In this document: positions 33,657 through 42,221 of the stretch, in pieces
How the letters are laid out: each line of letters starts with the position of its first letter
How positions within the stretch are numbered: the first letter of the stretch is position 1
NCBI RefSeq assembly: GCF_900113665.1
Contig: NZ_FOQD01000002.1
Span: forward strand, 186,001-250,000
Direction: 5' to 3'
DNA: 64,000 bases
Source of the DNA: Planctomicrobium piriforme
GTDB taxonomy: Bacteria > Planctomycetota > Planctomycetia > Planctomycetales > Planctomycetaceae
Translations under genes and position numbers: made by a program
Notes under the pieces: generated by a model
Seen by the model: only the letters and a program-made list of their open reading frames with translations
Databases searched by the model: none
Told to the model about the DNA's origin: nothing

Positions 33657-35018
33657 ATGAAGAACACCTGGAACATCTCCCGTCGCCATTTTCTGCGAGG
33701 CGCCGGCGTGGCGCTGTCATTGCCGTGGTTGCAATCCGTACTGCCCCGCACGGCCTGGGCCGACACCGCTGTCGCTCGCCCGCCAGTGCGTTTCGGCTGT
33801 CTGTTCTTTCCCAACGGAGTTTGGCAGCCTGACTGGATTCCTGAAAAGGCGGGCGGCGAATTCACGCTCCCCTCTTCACTGGAGCCGCTGGCGAACGTCA
33901 AAGACAAACTCGTCGTCATCTCGAATCTCGACAAGAAGCACAGCCACGACGGCGATGGGCATTACGCCAAAACCGCCAACTTCCTCACAGGACTGCATGT
34001 CGAAAAGACGACCGGCAAGAACATCAGCACCGGCGGCATTTCACTCGACCAGTTGATGGCTCAGCAGACTGGCCGCTTCACTCCGCTGCCGTCGCTGGAA
34101 CTGGGGATCGATCCGGTCATCTCCGGCATCGACAGCAATGTGGGCTACACCCGTCTCTACGGTTCATCGATTTCCTGGCAGACCGCCAACCGTCCGGTCG
34201 CCAAGGAGATCAACCCACGCCTTGTCTACGAACGCCTGTTCGGCATCCGGCAGTCAGGTCGTCAGCAGTCGGGAACATCCGCCACTTACGACGACCGCCA
34301 GCAGTTACTGGACCTCGCCATGGACGATGCTCGCGGCCTGCGTAAAAAACTGGGTCGTGACGATCAGTTCAAGCTCGATGAGTATCTCGATTCCGTCCGC
34401 GCCGTCGAACGGCAGATTGAGTTCTTTCATCAGCCCGATCCGCGGGAATGGACCTCATCAGTCCCAGAGACCGCCTTCACTGCCCCAGCGCCCGGGATAC
34501 CTGGCGACTACCAGTTGCACGTCAAGCTGATGCTCGAACTGATGGTCCTCGCCTTCTGGTCGGACTCCACTCGCGTGAGTACGTTCATGTTCGCCAACGA
34601 CGTTTCCGGACGAAACTTCTCCTTCGTCGACGGCGTCAAAGGGGCGCATCATGAGCTCTCGCACCACGAAGACAAGGCCGAGAAAATCGAACAGTACAAG
34701 CGGATCAACCGCTGGCACTCGCAGCAATTCGCCCACATGCTCGAGAAGATGCGAGGCATTCAAGAGGGACAGGGGAACCTGCTGGAACACTCGATGATTT
34801 TGATGGGCTGCGGCATGTCAGACGGCAATCGTCACGATCCGAACAACCTGCCCATCCTGGTGGGCGGCGGCGGCAATGGCACCCTGAAAACCGGCCAGCA
34901 CATCGCCTGCGACAAAGGCACCCCGCTCTGCAATCTGTATCTGAGCATGCTGCAACAGATGGGCTCGCCCGCCGATTCATTCGGCGACAGCACCGGCCCG
35001 CTGGCAGGCTTGACCTAA
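33657..35018 (+). CDS. Tat-exported DUF1552 protein
   Basis: This 453-residue protein has a twin-arginine signal, SRRHFLRGAGVALSLPWLQS, at residues 7-26 and then the DUF1552 region: RFGCLFFPNGVWQPDW near 42-58, DKKHSHDGDGHY, and the histidine-rich GAHHELSHHEDKAEK. A C-terminal MGCGMSDGNRHDPNNLPIL follows. The family resembles the DUF1501/sulfatase-like fold and probably binds metal. A GAAGGA sits ahead of the ATG. It forms an operon with the DUF1592 cytochrome gene, and the two products likely act together outside the cytoplasm. Confidence 0.92.
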   Translation: MKNTWNISRRHFLRGAGVALSLPWLQSVLPRTAWADTAVARPPVRFGCLFFPNGVWQPDWIPEKAGGEFTLPSSLEPLANVKDKLVVISNLDKKHSHDGDGHYAKTANFLTGLHVEKTTGKNISTGGISLDQLMAQQTGRFTPLPSLELGIDPVISGIDSNVGYTRLYGSSISWQTANRPVAKEINPRLVYERLFGIRQSGRQQSGTSATYDDRQQLLDLAMDDARGLRKKLGRDDQFKLDEYLDSVRAVERQIEFFHQPDPREWTSSVPETAFTAPAPGIPGDYQLHVKLMLELMVLAFWSDSTRVSTFMFANDVSGRNFSFVDGVKGAHHELSHHEDKAEKIEQYKRINRWHSQQFAHMLEKMRGIQEGQGNLLEHSMILMGCGMSDGNRHDPNNLPILVGGGGNGTLKTGQHIACDKGTPLCNLYLSMLQQMGSPADSFGDSTGPLAGLT

Positions 35019-35406
35019 CTCGCTGGTGGCCGCCTGACTCACGTGCAATGAAAATAGTTCCAAGTCGTCAGTTTTCGAGTTTGAAACACATGAAATGACC
35101 ACGAGTTGTGTTTTCTCAGTTGAATTGGTCTGAACTGAAAACTGATGACTGACAACTTGGTACTACTGAATGAGGATGGCATCAACATCCACCAACCGTG
35201 ATGTGTTTCCTTTACGAAAAACACTGTTTTCGCGGCGAGTGATGTCCTATTGTTAGTACATTCGATCTGTTGCGATTCGCTGGGGCCGGTAATCGCTGCA
35301 AGTCTTGCCCCTTCATGCCAGGCGCTCCCCGAGGCAGAATGGGTACCTGGCTCACTGGCGACAGTTGCCGTGAGAAGCTCTTTGCCATGAAGTTGAGACG
35401 GCGCAT
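35019..35406. other. Intergenic region upstream of the second Ser/Thr kinase
   Basis: It contains the inverted repeat at 35060-35160 and about 245 bases with no supported gene. A minus-strand frame across 35212-35496 has no family features. Confidence 0.4.
35060..35160. repeat. Imperfect inverted repeat, TTTTCAGTYRTCAGT family, copy d
   Basis: CCAAGTCGTCAGTTTTC at the left pairs with GAAAACTGATGACTGACAAC and TTGG at the right, so the outer ends are complementary as well. Confidence 0.75.
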
Positions 35407-36849
35407 ATGTCGGACAGCAGTCAACTGATGTTGCCCCAGCCCTCCGGTGGAGGTCAGTCTGCAGGCGGTGATGCTCTGCAATTGGAGCCCGGTCAAAAGG
35501 TCGACAAGTTCGAAATCCGCCGACTACTCGGCCAGGGCGGCATGGGCGCGGTTTATCTGGCGCATGACCCGGTTCTCGATCGTTTCGTGGCCATCAAAGT
35601 TTTGTCCCGCGCAACGGGAATCGACGCTTCGGCGATCCGTCGTTTTCTGGCCGAAGCCAGGGCCTCTGGTCAATTGAATCATCCCAACGTTGTCTCCGTG
35701 CTGGGGGTCGAACAGCACGCCGGGCAGCATGTCATCGTGATGGAGTACGTCGGCGGCGGCGCCGTTGCCGATCTGATTGCCAACGGACAAAAAATCTCTC
35801 CCTTACAGGCGACCGAGATTGTCGCACAGGCCTGCGCCGGTCTTGCCGCGGCACATTCGATCGGTCTGGTCCACCGCGATATCAAGCCGGCCAACCTGAT
35901 GGTTGATGAGGCAGGGATCGTCAAAGTCGCCGATTTTGGTCTCGCCCGCAGCCAGCAATCATCGGCTGCCGGCCTGACGCAGGCGGGACAGATCGTCGGT
36001 ACTCCGTTCTACATGAGTCCCGAGCAATGCACGGGCCAACTCATCGATTCCCGCAGCGATGTCTATTCCCTCGGCGCGACCTACTTCACCTTGTTGACCG
36101 GTCAGAGCCCTTACGAGACGTCCGGCTCGACGATGCAGGTGATTCTGGCCCAGGTGCATGATCCGATTCCCGACCCAAAAAAGCTGCGGTCCGACTTGCC
36201 GCCGTCGTGCGGACGGATCGTCGCGAAAGCGATGGCGAAACTGCCTGATGACCGCTATCAGATGGTCGAAGAAATGCAGGAAGATCTCGACGCCGTCGCC
36301 GCAATGCTGAGGACGGCCAGTTCGAATCAGGTGAATCGCTATCGCGGCTCGGTCGTCAATCCTCGCGAAATGCTCGTTCTGCCCAGCGAATCCGCTGTCG
36401 GAAGCAGTTCTTTGAACAAACGGGTTGCCCGACGCGGCGGGCTGTCGGGCTGGAAACAGCCTTCAAGAGTCGATCACGCCTTGTCGACAGGCAAGTCAGG
36501 CCCGCCGAGCGGTTCGACCGATGTCCTGCAACGCCCCGGCGTCGCTCCCCCGGCAACCCAACCGCCAGCTGCCCCTCCGTCGATTGCGAAAATGCCGGCC
36601 CAACAGGAAACGCTGATCGCCCCCTCGCTCACGCACTCCGAACATGCTGTGCGGCGCGAAGTGTACTCGCTGAAAGAAGGGGAAGTGGTGCTGTCATGGT
36701 CCGGCGCCATCACCACCGACGATGTCTCGACCCTCACCGGCTGGCTGGACGTGATGAAGCAAAAACTCTCGAACGCGGCGGTGCCGGCGAGCGAGTCTCC
36801 CACCCCCAGACCGGCGTCTCCAAATGGCGGAAACACCAACGCGCCTTAG
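35407..36849 (+). CDS. Cytoplasmic Ser/Thr protein kinase
   Basis: This 480-residue Hanks-type kinase has a full active site. After a 36-residue leader come the Gly loop LLGQGGMGAVYLA, Lys in VAIKVLSR, the catalytic loop HRDIKPANLM near residue 157, DFGLARS near 177 and GTPFYMSPEQC. The kinase domain ends near residue 300. No membrane helix follows; instead there is a Pro/Ser-rich linker and a short conserved-looking tail (EGEVVLSWSGAITTDDVSTL then TGWLDVMKQKL) at about 420-450, followed by a Pro-rich end. Targets are unknown. A decayed dus fragment lies directly downstream. Confidence 0.9.
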   Translation: MSDSSQLMLPQPSGGGQSAGGDALQLEPGQKVDKFEIRRLLGQGGMGAVYLAHDPVLDRFVAIKVLSRATGIDASAIRRFLAEARASGQLNHPNVVSVLGVEQHAGQHVIVMEYVGGGAVADLIANGQKISPLQATEIVAQACAGLAAAHSIGLVHRDIKPANLMVDEAGIVKVADFGLARSQQSSAAGLTQAGQIVGTPFYMSPEQCTGQLIDSRSDVYSLGATYFTLLTGQSPYETSGSTMQVILAQVHDPIPDPKKLRSDLPPSCGRIVAKAMAKLPDDRYQMVEEMQEDLDAVAAMLRTASSNQVNRYRGSVVNPREMLVLPSESAVGSSSLNKRVARRGGLSGWKQPSRVDHALSTGKSGPPSGSTDVLQRPGVAPPATQPPAAPPSIAKMPAQQETLIAPSLTHSEHAVRREVYSLKEGEVVLSWSGAITTDDVSTLTGWLDVMKQKLSNAAVPASESPTPRPASPNGGNTNAP

Positions 36850-36866
36850 TTCCGATTGCGAGACTC

Positions 36867-37050
36867 ATTGAGCGCTACCTGCCCAAACGGCGACGCCACT
36901 ACGATCCCGCCGGATCTTCAACCCATCAAAAGTGAGCATCGGCTAACTATGCAAAGAAAAACTCATTGCCGCCGAAGGGTTCGAAACTGTTGAAGAGAAA
37001 GACACATCGAGAGTCTACGGGCGTACGGAGAGCCAGTGACAGCGACTTGG
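36867..37050 (-). pseudogene. Decayed copy of the 5' end of the dus-family gene
   Basis: About 180 bases match 12612-12790 in the same orientation with roughly three-quarters identity by eye. Shared blocks are CGATCCCGCCG, CATTGCCGCCG, GTTGAAGAGAAAGACAC and TCGAGAGTCTA. The match covers the first codons of the dus-family gene and some 70 bases upstream. The frame is broken by single-base indels at 36912 and near 36961, so no product is expected. Confidence 0.7.
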
Positions 37051-37100
37051 AGGGAGAACGTCCGCAGCTTGGCAAGGCCCCGACTGGAGTTACTCAAGAG

Positions 37101-37574
37101 TCATTTGGGAGCAGCGACGCGGCGCATTGTTATTTCAGAAGGATCCCTTTCATTGAACTCTTCCTTTGCCCGATTTGGGAGTGTCAATGCAACTTCGTCT
37201 TCTCCAATCCAGCGAAGACTGAACTGTTGAGCGAACTTCACTTTCAATGTGACATATCGATCCAAGATCGGTACATCACGTAGAAGACGAAGTAATGCGC
37301 TCGTTGCCAACAACGACGAATCTTCGTACGAACTCGTCAATGTCAGTTGGCCATCAGAGATTTCCCAGCATGTCTTAAGTCCCGGGAGAACTGTCGCTCC
37401 AGAGTCGTAACTTCTGTTGGCTAAGAATTCGCAATGAGTTTTTTGTCCGTAAAGTTCGTTCTCCCACCGTCCAACCAACCTGCGTTCTTCTCTGCTCAAT
37501 CTTGGCTGCAAGAACCAGAACGCGATTCCGCCAATGAGAACGGTAGCCGTCAACAGCACCAGTGCCAGCTTCAT
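37101..37574 (-). CDS. Small membrane-anchored hypothetical protein
   Basis: I do not recognise a family. From the ATG at 37574 the product is about 157 residues: a single N-terminal membrane helix (MKLALVLLTATVLIGGIAFW) and an extracytoplasmic domain of strands. That domain contains LVGRWENELYGQKTHCEF and GLKTCWEISDGQLTLTSS. This is the general layout of lipocalin-like or TIGR03067-type small planctomycete proteins, but the match is weak. An upstream in-frame start at 37616 would add 14 residues. Base composition is somewhat lower in GC than the neighbours, which fits an accessory gene. Confidence 0.55.
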   Translation of the reverse strand: MKLALVLLTATVLIGGIAFWFLQPRLSREERRLVGRWENELYGQKTHCEFLANRSYDSGATVLPGLKTCWEISDGQLTLTSSYEDSSLLATSALLRLLRDVPILDRYVTLKVKFAQQFSLRWIGEDEVALTLPNRAKEEFNERDPSEITMRRVAAPK

Positions 37575-37630
37575 GCAACGGCTCGATTGCATACGGAGAA
37601 CGCTTCCGTGCTTCATACCTTCATGCCAAC

Positions 37631-38092
37631 TTAGCCCTGTTGTTCGCTCACCCTCATGTGTGAGAGCGTTGACGCGCAGCCAAGACAGAGCCCACCTGCA
37701 TATGCGGCGACGAGCAACATGCCGACCGTCATGGACCAGGCGATGCTTCCTCCAGCATTCACAATGACTGCTCCTCCGATCAACACCGCCGGCAGGCCGA
37801 TGAAGTGTGCCAGCAGTTCAGTCCGGCGCAGGCGCCACGGTATTGCCTGCTCATTGTGAAGGGTGTGAATGCGATAGGCCTCGTTTCCAAACAGCCACAA
37901 CAAACCTGCGGCGAGCAGCGACGCCAGCAGGGCCCCAACCAGCTCCGAACCTGCGACCCCATGTTTCGGGAGGATTGCCAGCACCAATACCGGCAGGCAC
38001 GCCCCGGTGACGATGCAGGCCCAGCGAGACAACCAGGCATCCATCGACGCCGCCCCCAGTTGCATGTTCAAAACCCGACGGATCGTACCCAT
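37631..38092 (-). CDS. Small multi-pass membrane protein, hypothetical
   Basis: The roughly 153-residue product shows four hydrophobic stretches: ACIVTGACLPVLVLAIL, LVGALLASLLAAGLLWLF, ELLAHFIGLPAVLIGGAVIV and IAWSMTVGMLLVAAYAGGLC. I know no family for it. The start at 38092 is chosen because GGGAG lies about eight bases upstream; the frame is open to 38191 and would add 33 residues. It lies just upstream of the other small membrane gene on the same strand and may be co-transcribed. Confidence 0.55.
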   Translation of the reverse strand: MGTIRRVLNMQLGAASMDAWLSRWACIVTGACLPVLVLAILPKHGVAGSELVGALLASLLAAGLLWLFGNEAYRIHTLHNEQAIPWRLRRTELLAHFIGLPAVLIGGAVIVNAGGSIAWSMTVGMLLVAAYAGGLCLGCASTLSHMRVSEQQG

Positions 38093-38187
38093 TGGACCGA
38101 CTCCCGCACCGATGAATCTTGCAGTCGAATACTCCGAGGCGCCTCTCATCAATATACCACAGGTGAGCCGCTTCCGCTGAGGAGAAT

Positions 38188-38418
38188 TCACTTCCGTCCG
38201 GTCAAGTTTTCGTAGTCGTTGTGACTCCCGATCCAGTACCAGACATTGGTATCGCCTTCGATGACGTACAATGCACGATACTGCATCGTAATTGAGATCG
38301 ACCGGCTTCCAGGCTGATGCCGGCCGCGATTCACATCACCAAGCGGATGATTTCGAAACGACGGGTGAAGCGGATTCTTCAGAAAGAGCTTGTACGCATC
38401 CTCAGCAAGCTCCCGCAC
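38188..38418 (-). CDS. RelE/ParE-like toxin, N-terminally incomplete or frameshifted
   Basis: The C-terminal part is typical of small RelE/ParE-fold toxins: YKLFLKNPLHPSF, then ITMQYRALYVIEGDTNVWYW and IGSHNDYENL. From the GTG at 38418 only 76 residues are made, short of the usual 90 or so. The expected N-terminal helix is present upstream in the same frame (WWDCLNRLPIEVRELAED) but that stretch has no ATG/GTG start before the stop at 38485. A shift in the C-run near 38460 would join it to another frame. I think this is either a non-canonical start or a disrupted gene. Confidence 0.55.
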   Translation of the reverse strand: MRELAEDAYKLFLKNPLHPSFRNHPLGDVNRGRHQPGSRSISITMQYRALYVIEGDTNVWYWIGSHNDYENLTGRK

Positions 38419-38492
38419 CTCAATCGGGAGGCGATTCAGGCAGTCCCACCAGGCCGGGGGTCCGGCAATTGTTGGGGGCGCTTACCGTGAAG

Positions 38493-38939
38493 TTATGAGC
38501 AGGTTCCGGACCGGTGCTCGTCAATGGCCCGATCTTTCATTTCAACGAGGACTGGCCCCGAGAAGAATGTTGCATCCTCACTCAGCAATCCGCGAACGGC
38601 TTCGAAGCACTTCAAAAATTCCTCAGACTGCCGAACTTTAAAACCCGCCGCTTCGACGCCACGAACATCCACTGCAAATTGCTCACAGAAGTTAAACCAT
38701 TCCCGGTAAGAAGTGCCAATTTCCAGCTCGACTGCGGCGTCAAACTCCGTCTCCTCCCGGAATACTTTTCGTCGGATTTCCAGATCATACTGGCTGATCT
38801 GAGCGAAGTCCTCGATGCGATCTCCGATAATCTGTTCCAATTGACGCCGCATCCCGGCGAATTGTCGGCGCAGGTTCCCGGCCTCTTCGGTGCTTTTCTG
38901 AATTCGATCACGGACATTATCGATCTGCACCGCTGACAT
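38493..38939 (-). CDS. Hypothetical coiled-coil protein, possible partner of the toxin-like gene
   Basis: The product is about 148 residues from the ATG at 38939, which follows GGAGGGATTA, an excellent ribosome site. It has a predicted N-terminal coiled coil (IQKSTEEAGNLRRQFAGMRR), a mixed middle region and a C-terminal FSGPVLVEMKDRAIDEHRSG segment. I do not recognise the family. It lies immediately upstream of the toxin-like gene on the same strand, the position of an antitoxin, but 148 residues is long for one. The toxin frame opens only about ten bases after its stop. Confidence 0.5.
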   Translation of the reverse strand: MSAVQIDNVRDRIQKSTEEAGNLRRQFAGMRRQLEQIIGDRIEDFAQISQYDLEIRRKVFREETEFDAAVELEIGTSYREWFNFCEQFAVDVRGVEAAGFKVRQSEEFLKCFEAVRGLLSEDATFFSGPVLVEMKDRAIDEHRSGTCS

Positions 38940-39173
38940 TAATCCCTCCACCACTCAATTGACGCGGTCGGTCTGCTTTGCAGGAAAGTTCCTCGGCAAA
39001 AGACTTGTGCGCATCAAGCAATGCCCAGACACAATAATACCGCGTTTGGTTGCTTCACAATCCAACCAGATGCGCGGTTTTTCAGAAGACTCTGCACTTC
39101 GGACGTGCTGCATCTCAAATCCAGCTCAAGATTCCCGGCGGTGATTCCTACAGCGTGTCTCCGCTCGGCGCAT

Positions 39174-39231
39174 AAAAAAACCCGGAAACAGCGAGTCCCA
39201 GGGGGGCGGAGGACTACAAGCTATTTCCGGG
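39174..39231 (-). terminator. Minus-strand intrinsic terminator
   Basis: The stem CCCGGAAA (39231-39224) pairs with TTTCCGGG (39188-39181), with additional pairing inside, and is followed by TTTTTTT at 39180-39174. It would end the candidate RNA or read-through from the epimerase gene. Confidence 0.7.
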
Positions 39232-39281
39232 GGCGATGAGCTTTGCCGGACCTTCGAAAGCAGCTCATCCGTGCCTTCGAT
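39174..39281 (-). ncRNA. Candidate small RNA (about 108 nt), unknown family
   Basis: The predicted transcript starts about seven bases after a -10-like TAATTT. It contains a stem GATGAGCT/AGCTCATC with a 19-base loop. A long terminal hairpin follows: CCCGGAAATAGC pairs with GCTGTTTCCGGG, and an inner AGTCC/GGACT stem extends it. The transcript ends in seven T residues. It does not match the core motifs of SRP RNA, 6S RNA or tmRNA that I know. It is flanked by minus-strand genes but has its own promoter-like site. Confidence 0.5.
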
Positions 39282-39288
39282 GGGCGGG

Positions 39289-39317
39289 AAATTACGCCTT
39301 CTTCCAAAACCGGTCAA
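39289..39317 (-). promoter_or_regulatory. Sigma-70-type promoter of the candidate small RNA
   Basis: TTGACC (39317-39312) is a five-of-six match to the -35 box. It is separated by exactly 17 bases from TAATTT (39294-39289), which keeps the first, second and last bases of the -10 box. Confidence 0.5.
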
Positions 39318-39462
39318 GACGGGTTTGTCCGTTTCAAAAGCACTCGCGCCTCAGCTGCTAGAAATGCGCAGAAACGCGAGCATAAAAACGCCATAAGAGG
39401 TGTCTTGAAAAGAAGATGAGACGTATTGGCCTGTGCGTGGCGTACCGGCAGTTCCTGCCGGA

Positions 39463-40446
39463 TCAGGCGTCCTCGGCCGAGCGCGCTGCCCGCTTCCAGG
39501 CGATAATATCGTCCAGAATTTTCCCCAGCGGTCGCGATGGCTTGCGGCCCAGGGTCTGCTCCAGACGGCTGACATCCGGCACCCGGCGTCGCACGTCTTC
39601 GAAATCGAGCCCGTACGCCGCCTGATAGCCCAGGTACTGAATCGGGATCGTCGGATCAATCCGGCTGATGATTTCCCGGGCGAGCATTTCGACCGACACA
39701 TCCTGGTCGCTGCCGATGTTGAAAATCTTCCCGACCGCAGCGTCCGACTCGGTCAGCTCGATCACGCATTCGACCACTTCATCGACGTGGGCGAAGCACC
39801 GTACCTGCTGGCCGTCGTCGTAGACCACGACCGGGCCGCCCGCGAGGGCCTGATCGACAAACCGGGGGATCACCATTCCATAGTTTCCCACCTGACGGGG
39901 GCCGACGACGTTGAAAAACCGGCCAATTGTCACCGGCAGCTTGTATTTGCCGTGGTAGGCCAGCGAGAGAAATTCGTCGATCGCCTTGGAGCATCCGTAG
40001 GCCCAGCGGGGGCGCGACGTGGGGCCAAAATGCAGGTCGTCTTCTTCGGTCCAGCGTCCCTTGGGGTTCTTTCCGTACACCTCGCTGGTCGAGGCGAGAA
40101 AGAACCGGCAGTCGCTCTGCACAGCCAGACGCAGCAGCATTTCCGTCGGATAGATGTTGGTTTCGATCGTCCGGACCGGATCTTCCGCCACCAGTTTCAC
40201 GCCGACTGCCGCGGCCAGGTGGTAAATGACGTCGACCCCCCGTACCGCTTCCATGAGCAACAGTTGATCGGTGATCGAGCCTTGCAGCAGCGACAGGTGC
40301 GGGTGGTCTTTCACCTGCGCCAGGTTGTCGGCCCGGCCGGTCGAAAAGTCATCGACAACGCGGACGTGATGACCTCGCTTCAGCAACTGCTCGGTCAGAT
40401 GGCTTCCGATAAACCCGGCGCCGCCGGTCACAAGGCACAAAGACAT
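39463..40446 (-). CDS. NAD-dependent sugar-nucleotide epimerase/dehydratase
   Basis: This 327-residue extended short-chain dehydrogenase has the NAD loop TGGAGFIGSHL, Asp-Asp in VVDDFSTGR, and the catalytic triad region LASTSEVYG plus YGCSK (Tyr-x-x-x-Lys) near residues 150-154. It resembles UDP-glucuronate decarboxylase and UDP-glucose 4-epimerase types, which supply UDP-xylose or UDP-galactose. The N-terminal half carries YHLAAAVGVKLVAEDP, common in the UXS-like branch. It opens the polysaccharide cluster together with the sulfotransferase on the minus strand. Confidence 0.85.
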   Translation of the reverse strand: MSLCLVTGGAGFIGSHLTEQLLKRGHHVRVVDDFSTGRADNLAQVKDHPHLSLLQGSITDQLLLMEAVRGVDVIYHLAAAVGVKLVAEDPVRTIETNIYPTEMLLRLAVQSDCRFFLASTSEVYGKNPKGRWTEEDDLHFGPTSRPRWAYGCSKAIDEFLSLAYHGKYKLPVTIGRFFNVVGPRQVGNYGMVIPRFVDQALAGGPVVVYDDGQQVRCFAHVDEVVECVIELTESDAAVGKIFNIGSDQDVSVEMLAREIISRIDPTIPIQYLGYQAAYGLDFEDVRRRVPDVSRLEQTLGRKPSRPLGKILDDIIAWKRAARSAEDA

Positions 40447-40630
40447 GGGAGGGACTTATGCTGCCTGCGGTGACGATTGAACCCAGGGCTCAACCCTCGG
40501 CCGCGCGGCGGGAGAACTGATGATTTCGCGGTCAGCGAACAACGGCATCAGGTCCGGCCGACAAGTGAAAACCAGCCAGCCGCGATGCGAGACTGCATGG
40601 TGACAGGTCGCGCGACCTCCGTCCATCCTG

Positions 40631-41806
40631 TCAGGCGACCCCCGCCGACGATTCGGCCGGCGCTGATTGTTCCTGTTCCGGCCCGGAATACCCGAAACGT
40701 TCATAAAACGCCCGGCAGCGGTCATAGACCTGCTGCTGCCAGAACCGGTCTTTCTGGAACTTGTTTCGCTTGTATTCCTTGTGATCCTTCAACTGGACTT
40801 CCAGTCGCCGCCGCACTTCATCAAAGCCGCCGAGATTCATTTCTGCATAGATCCGCGACATCTCCCGCAATGGATCCTGCGCGAGTTCTTCATATTTCAC
40901 TTCCGCCAGATTGCCGGCCGGAATCAGGCTACGATCCCGTTCGTAGGCTTCATACGCCTCGTTGAACGTGCCGATAATGCTCTCTTCCGCATCGGGATGG
41001 TACGGGCTCCCCAGCGAGTTCTCTTCGATCATCGTCGCGCGGAGATGTTTGGCCGAGTTGAAGACGTCGAACGGATGCCGCGCGATGAACACGAACTTCG
41101 CATCGGGAAAGAGTCGCAGCAGCGCCTTCACGCGATAGGTGTGCGACGGCGACTTCATCACCAGCGGCTTCCCGGACCGTACGGTGAGCTTCTTCATGAA
41201 GAGCGTCATCGTCTCGTCCCACAACTTGCGGTCGTCTTCCGGCAGTTCTTCAATCCGGAACGAACGGGTCCATTCCTGCTGATCGAAAGGCCGCAGCGGC
41301 AAGGTGTACGGCGAGACCAGGCACATGGTACAGATGGCGAACTCGTCTTCTTGCGGCACTCCCCAATGGACTTCCACGTTGTCCATCGGCCGCGACTTGG
41401 GGACCATCCAGCCGGTCAACTTCGTGTTGATCGTCTCGGTGCTCAGAAAGTGCCAGGGAAAGATCGTTTCGTACAGCGTCGGGAAGCTGTACCGCGGATC
41501 GAGCGTCATCAGGTTGTGCAGCAGCGTCGTTCCGCTGCGCCAATAACCGAGAATGAAGATCGGCGGCCCGGCGAGTTGCGTCTCGCGGATCTTCTGCCCG
41601 TAGAGCAGGTTTTCGACGCCGGCCCAGAATGAGTTATAGAGTCCGAAGCCCGGCATCAGCGCCATGCGGAGGAACCGCGACCAGCGCAGGCTCGGTTTCA
41701 GCTTGAGCAGCTTGACCATCGTCGACAGCTTCATCCCGTGATACAGGATCAACTGTCCCTGGGACGAACGCTTCACCTTGTTGTCGCTGCCGGGTTTGGT
41801 GCTCAT
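40631..41806 (-). CDS. Sulfotransferase family protein
   Basis: The roughly 391-residue product has the 5'-phosphosulfate-binding loop as GYWRSGTTLLHNLM near residue 88 and the 3'-phosphate motif region KFVFIARHPFDVFNSAKHL near 240. It would transfer sulfate from PAPS to a carbohydrate or lipid. An N-terminal hydrophobic stretch (LRMALMPGFGLYNSFWAGV) may be membrane-associated. I prefer the ATG at 41806 to the TTG at 41815. Its place beside Wzy-like and glycosyltransferase genes suggests a sulfated polysaccharide. Confidence 0.85.
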   Translation of the reverse strand: MSTKPGSDNKVKRSSQGQLILYHGMKLSTMVKLLKLKPSLRWSRFLRMALMPGFGLYNSFWAGVENLLYGQKIRETQLAGPPIFILGYWRSGTTLLHNLMTLDPRYSFPTLYETIFPWHFLSTETINTKLTGWMVPKSRPMDNVEVHWGVPQEDEFAICTMCLVSPYTLPLRPFDQQEWTRSFRIEELPEDDRKLWDETMTLFMKKLTVRSGKPLVMKSPSHTYRVKALLRLFPDAKFVFIARHPFDVFNSAKHLRATMIEENSLGSPYHPDAEESIIGTFNEAYEAYERDRSLIPAGNLAEVKYEELAQDPLREMSRIYAEMNLGGFDEVRRRLEVQLKDHKEYKRNKFQKDRFWQQQVYDRCRAFYERFGYSGPEQEQSAPAESSAGVA

Positions 41807-42221
41807 TGAGCGCAAGTCTCTATCTGCAAAGCCGCACTCCCGAGTGCGGCGAATCGAAATCTCGAAAACGGCAACCTTGCCACAACTCTCTCATCGATGG
41901 CCTGACCTCAAGACAGAACATCGGGATCGCATCCGGCCGGCATCGATCCAACCAGACTTGGGCCGTATTAACGCAGACCGCGCCGGCGGTGGCAACTCAA
42001 AATCCGGAATGGCCCGATTACCGCGATTGTGCCGACTTCTCCGATGACAGCGGTCAGGTGGGACGGTTGCCCTTTCGAACGGTGCTTTTCGGCAACAATT
42101 CCCCGCTTTCTCCAGTCCCCCTTTTCGCCCCGATCCCATAGTTAGGCAGCGTCGACACTCGGGGAGAGTTCGCGCTCGAAGGGCCTTCCCTCCCCTGCCC
42201 AGTTCGTCCCGGATCCACGGT
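41807..42221. other. Divergent intergenic region between sulfotransferase and Wzy-like gene
   Basis: A perfect hairpin GCCGCACTC/GAGTGCGGC with a two-base loop lies at 41831-41850. No gene or convincing promoter was seen in the rest. Confidence 0.5.
41831..41850. repeat. Perfect nine-base-stem hairpin
   Basis: GCCGCACTCCCGAGTGCGGC is self-complementary apart from the two central bases. There is no T-run. It sits just upstream of the sulfotransferase start. Confidence 0.7.

Larger units (their letters stand above)
38940..39462. other. Large intergenic region with candidate small RNA
   Basis: No protein gene is supported here. The interval 39174-39317 carries a minus-strand promoter, two stem-loops and a T-run. 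The rest (38940-39170 and 39320-39460) shows nothing I recognise. Confidence 0.6.
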
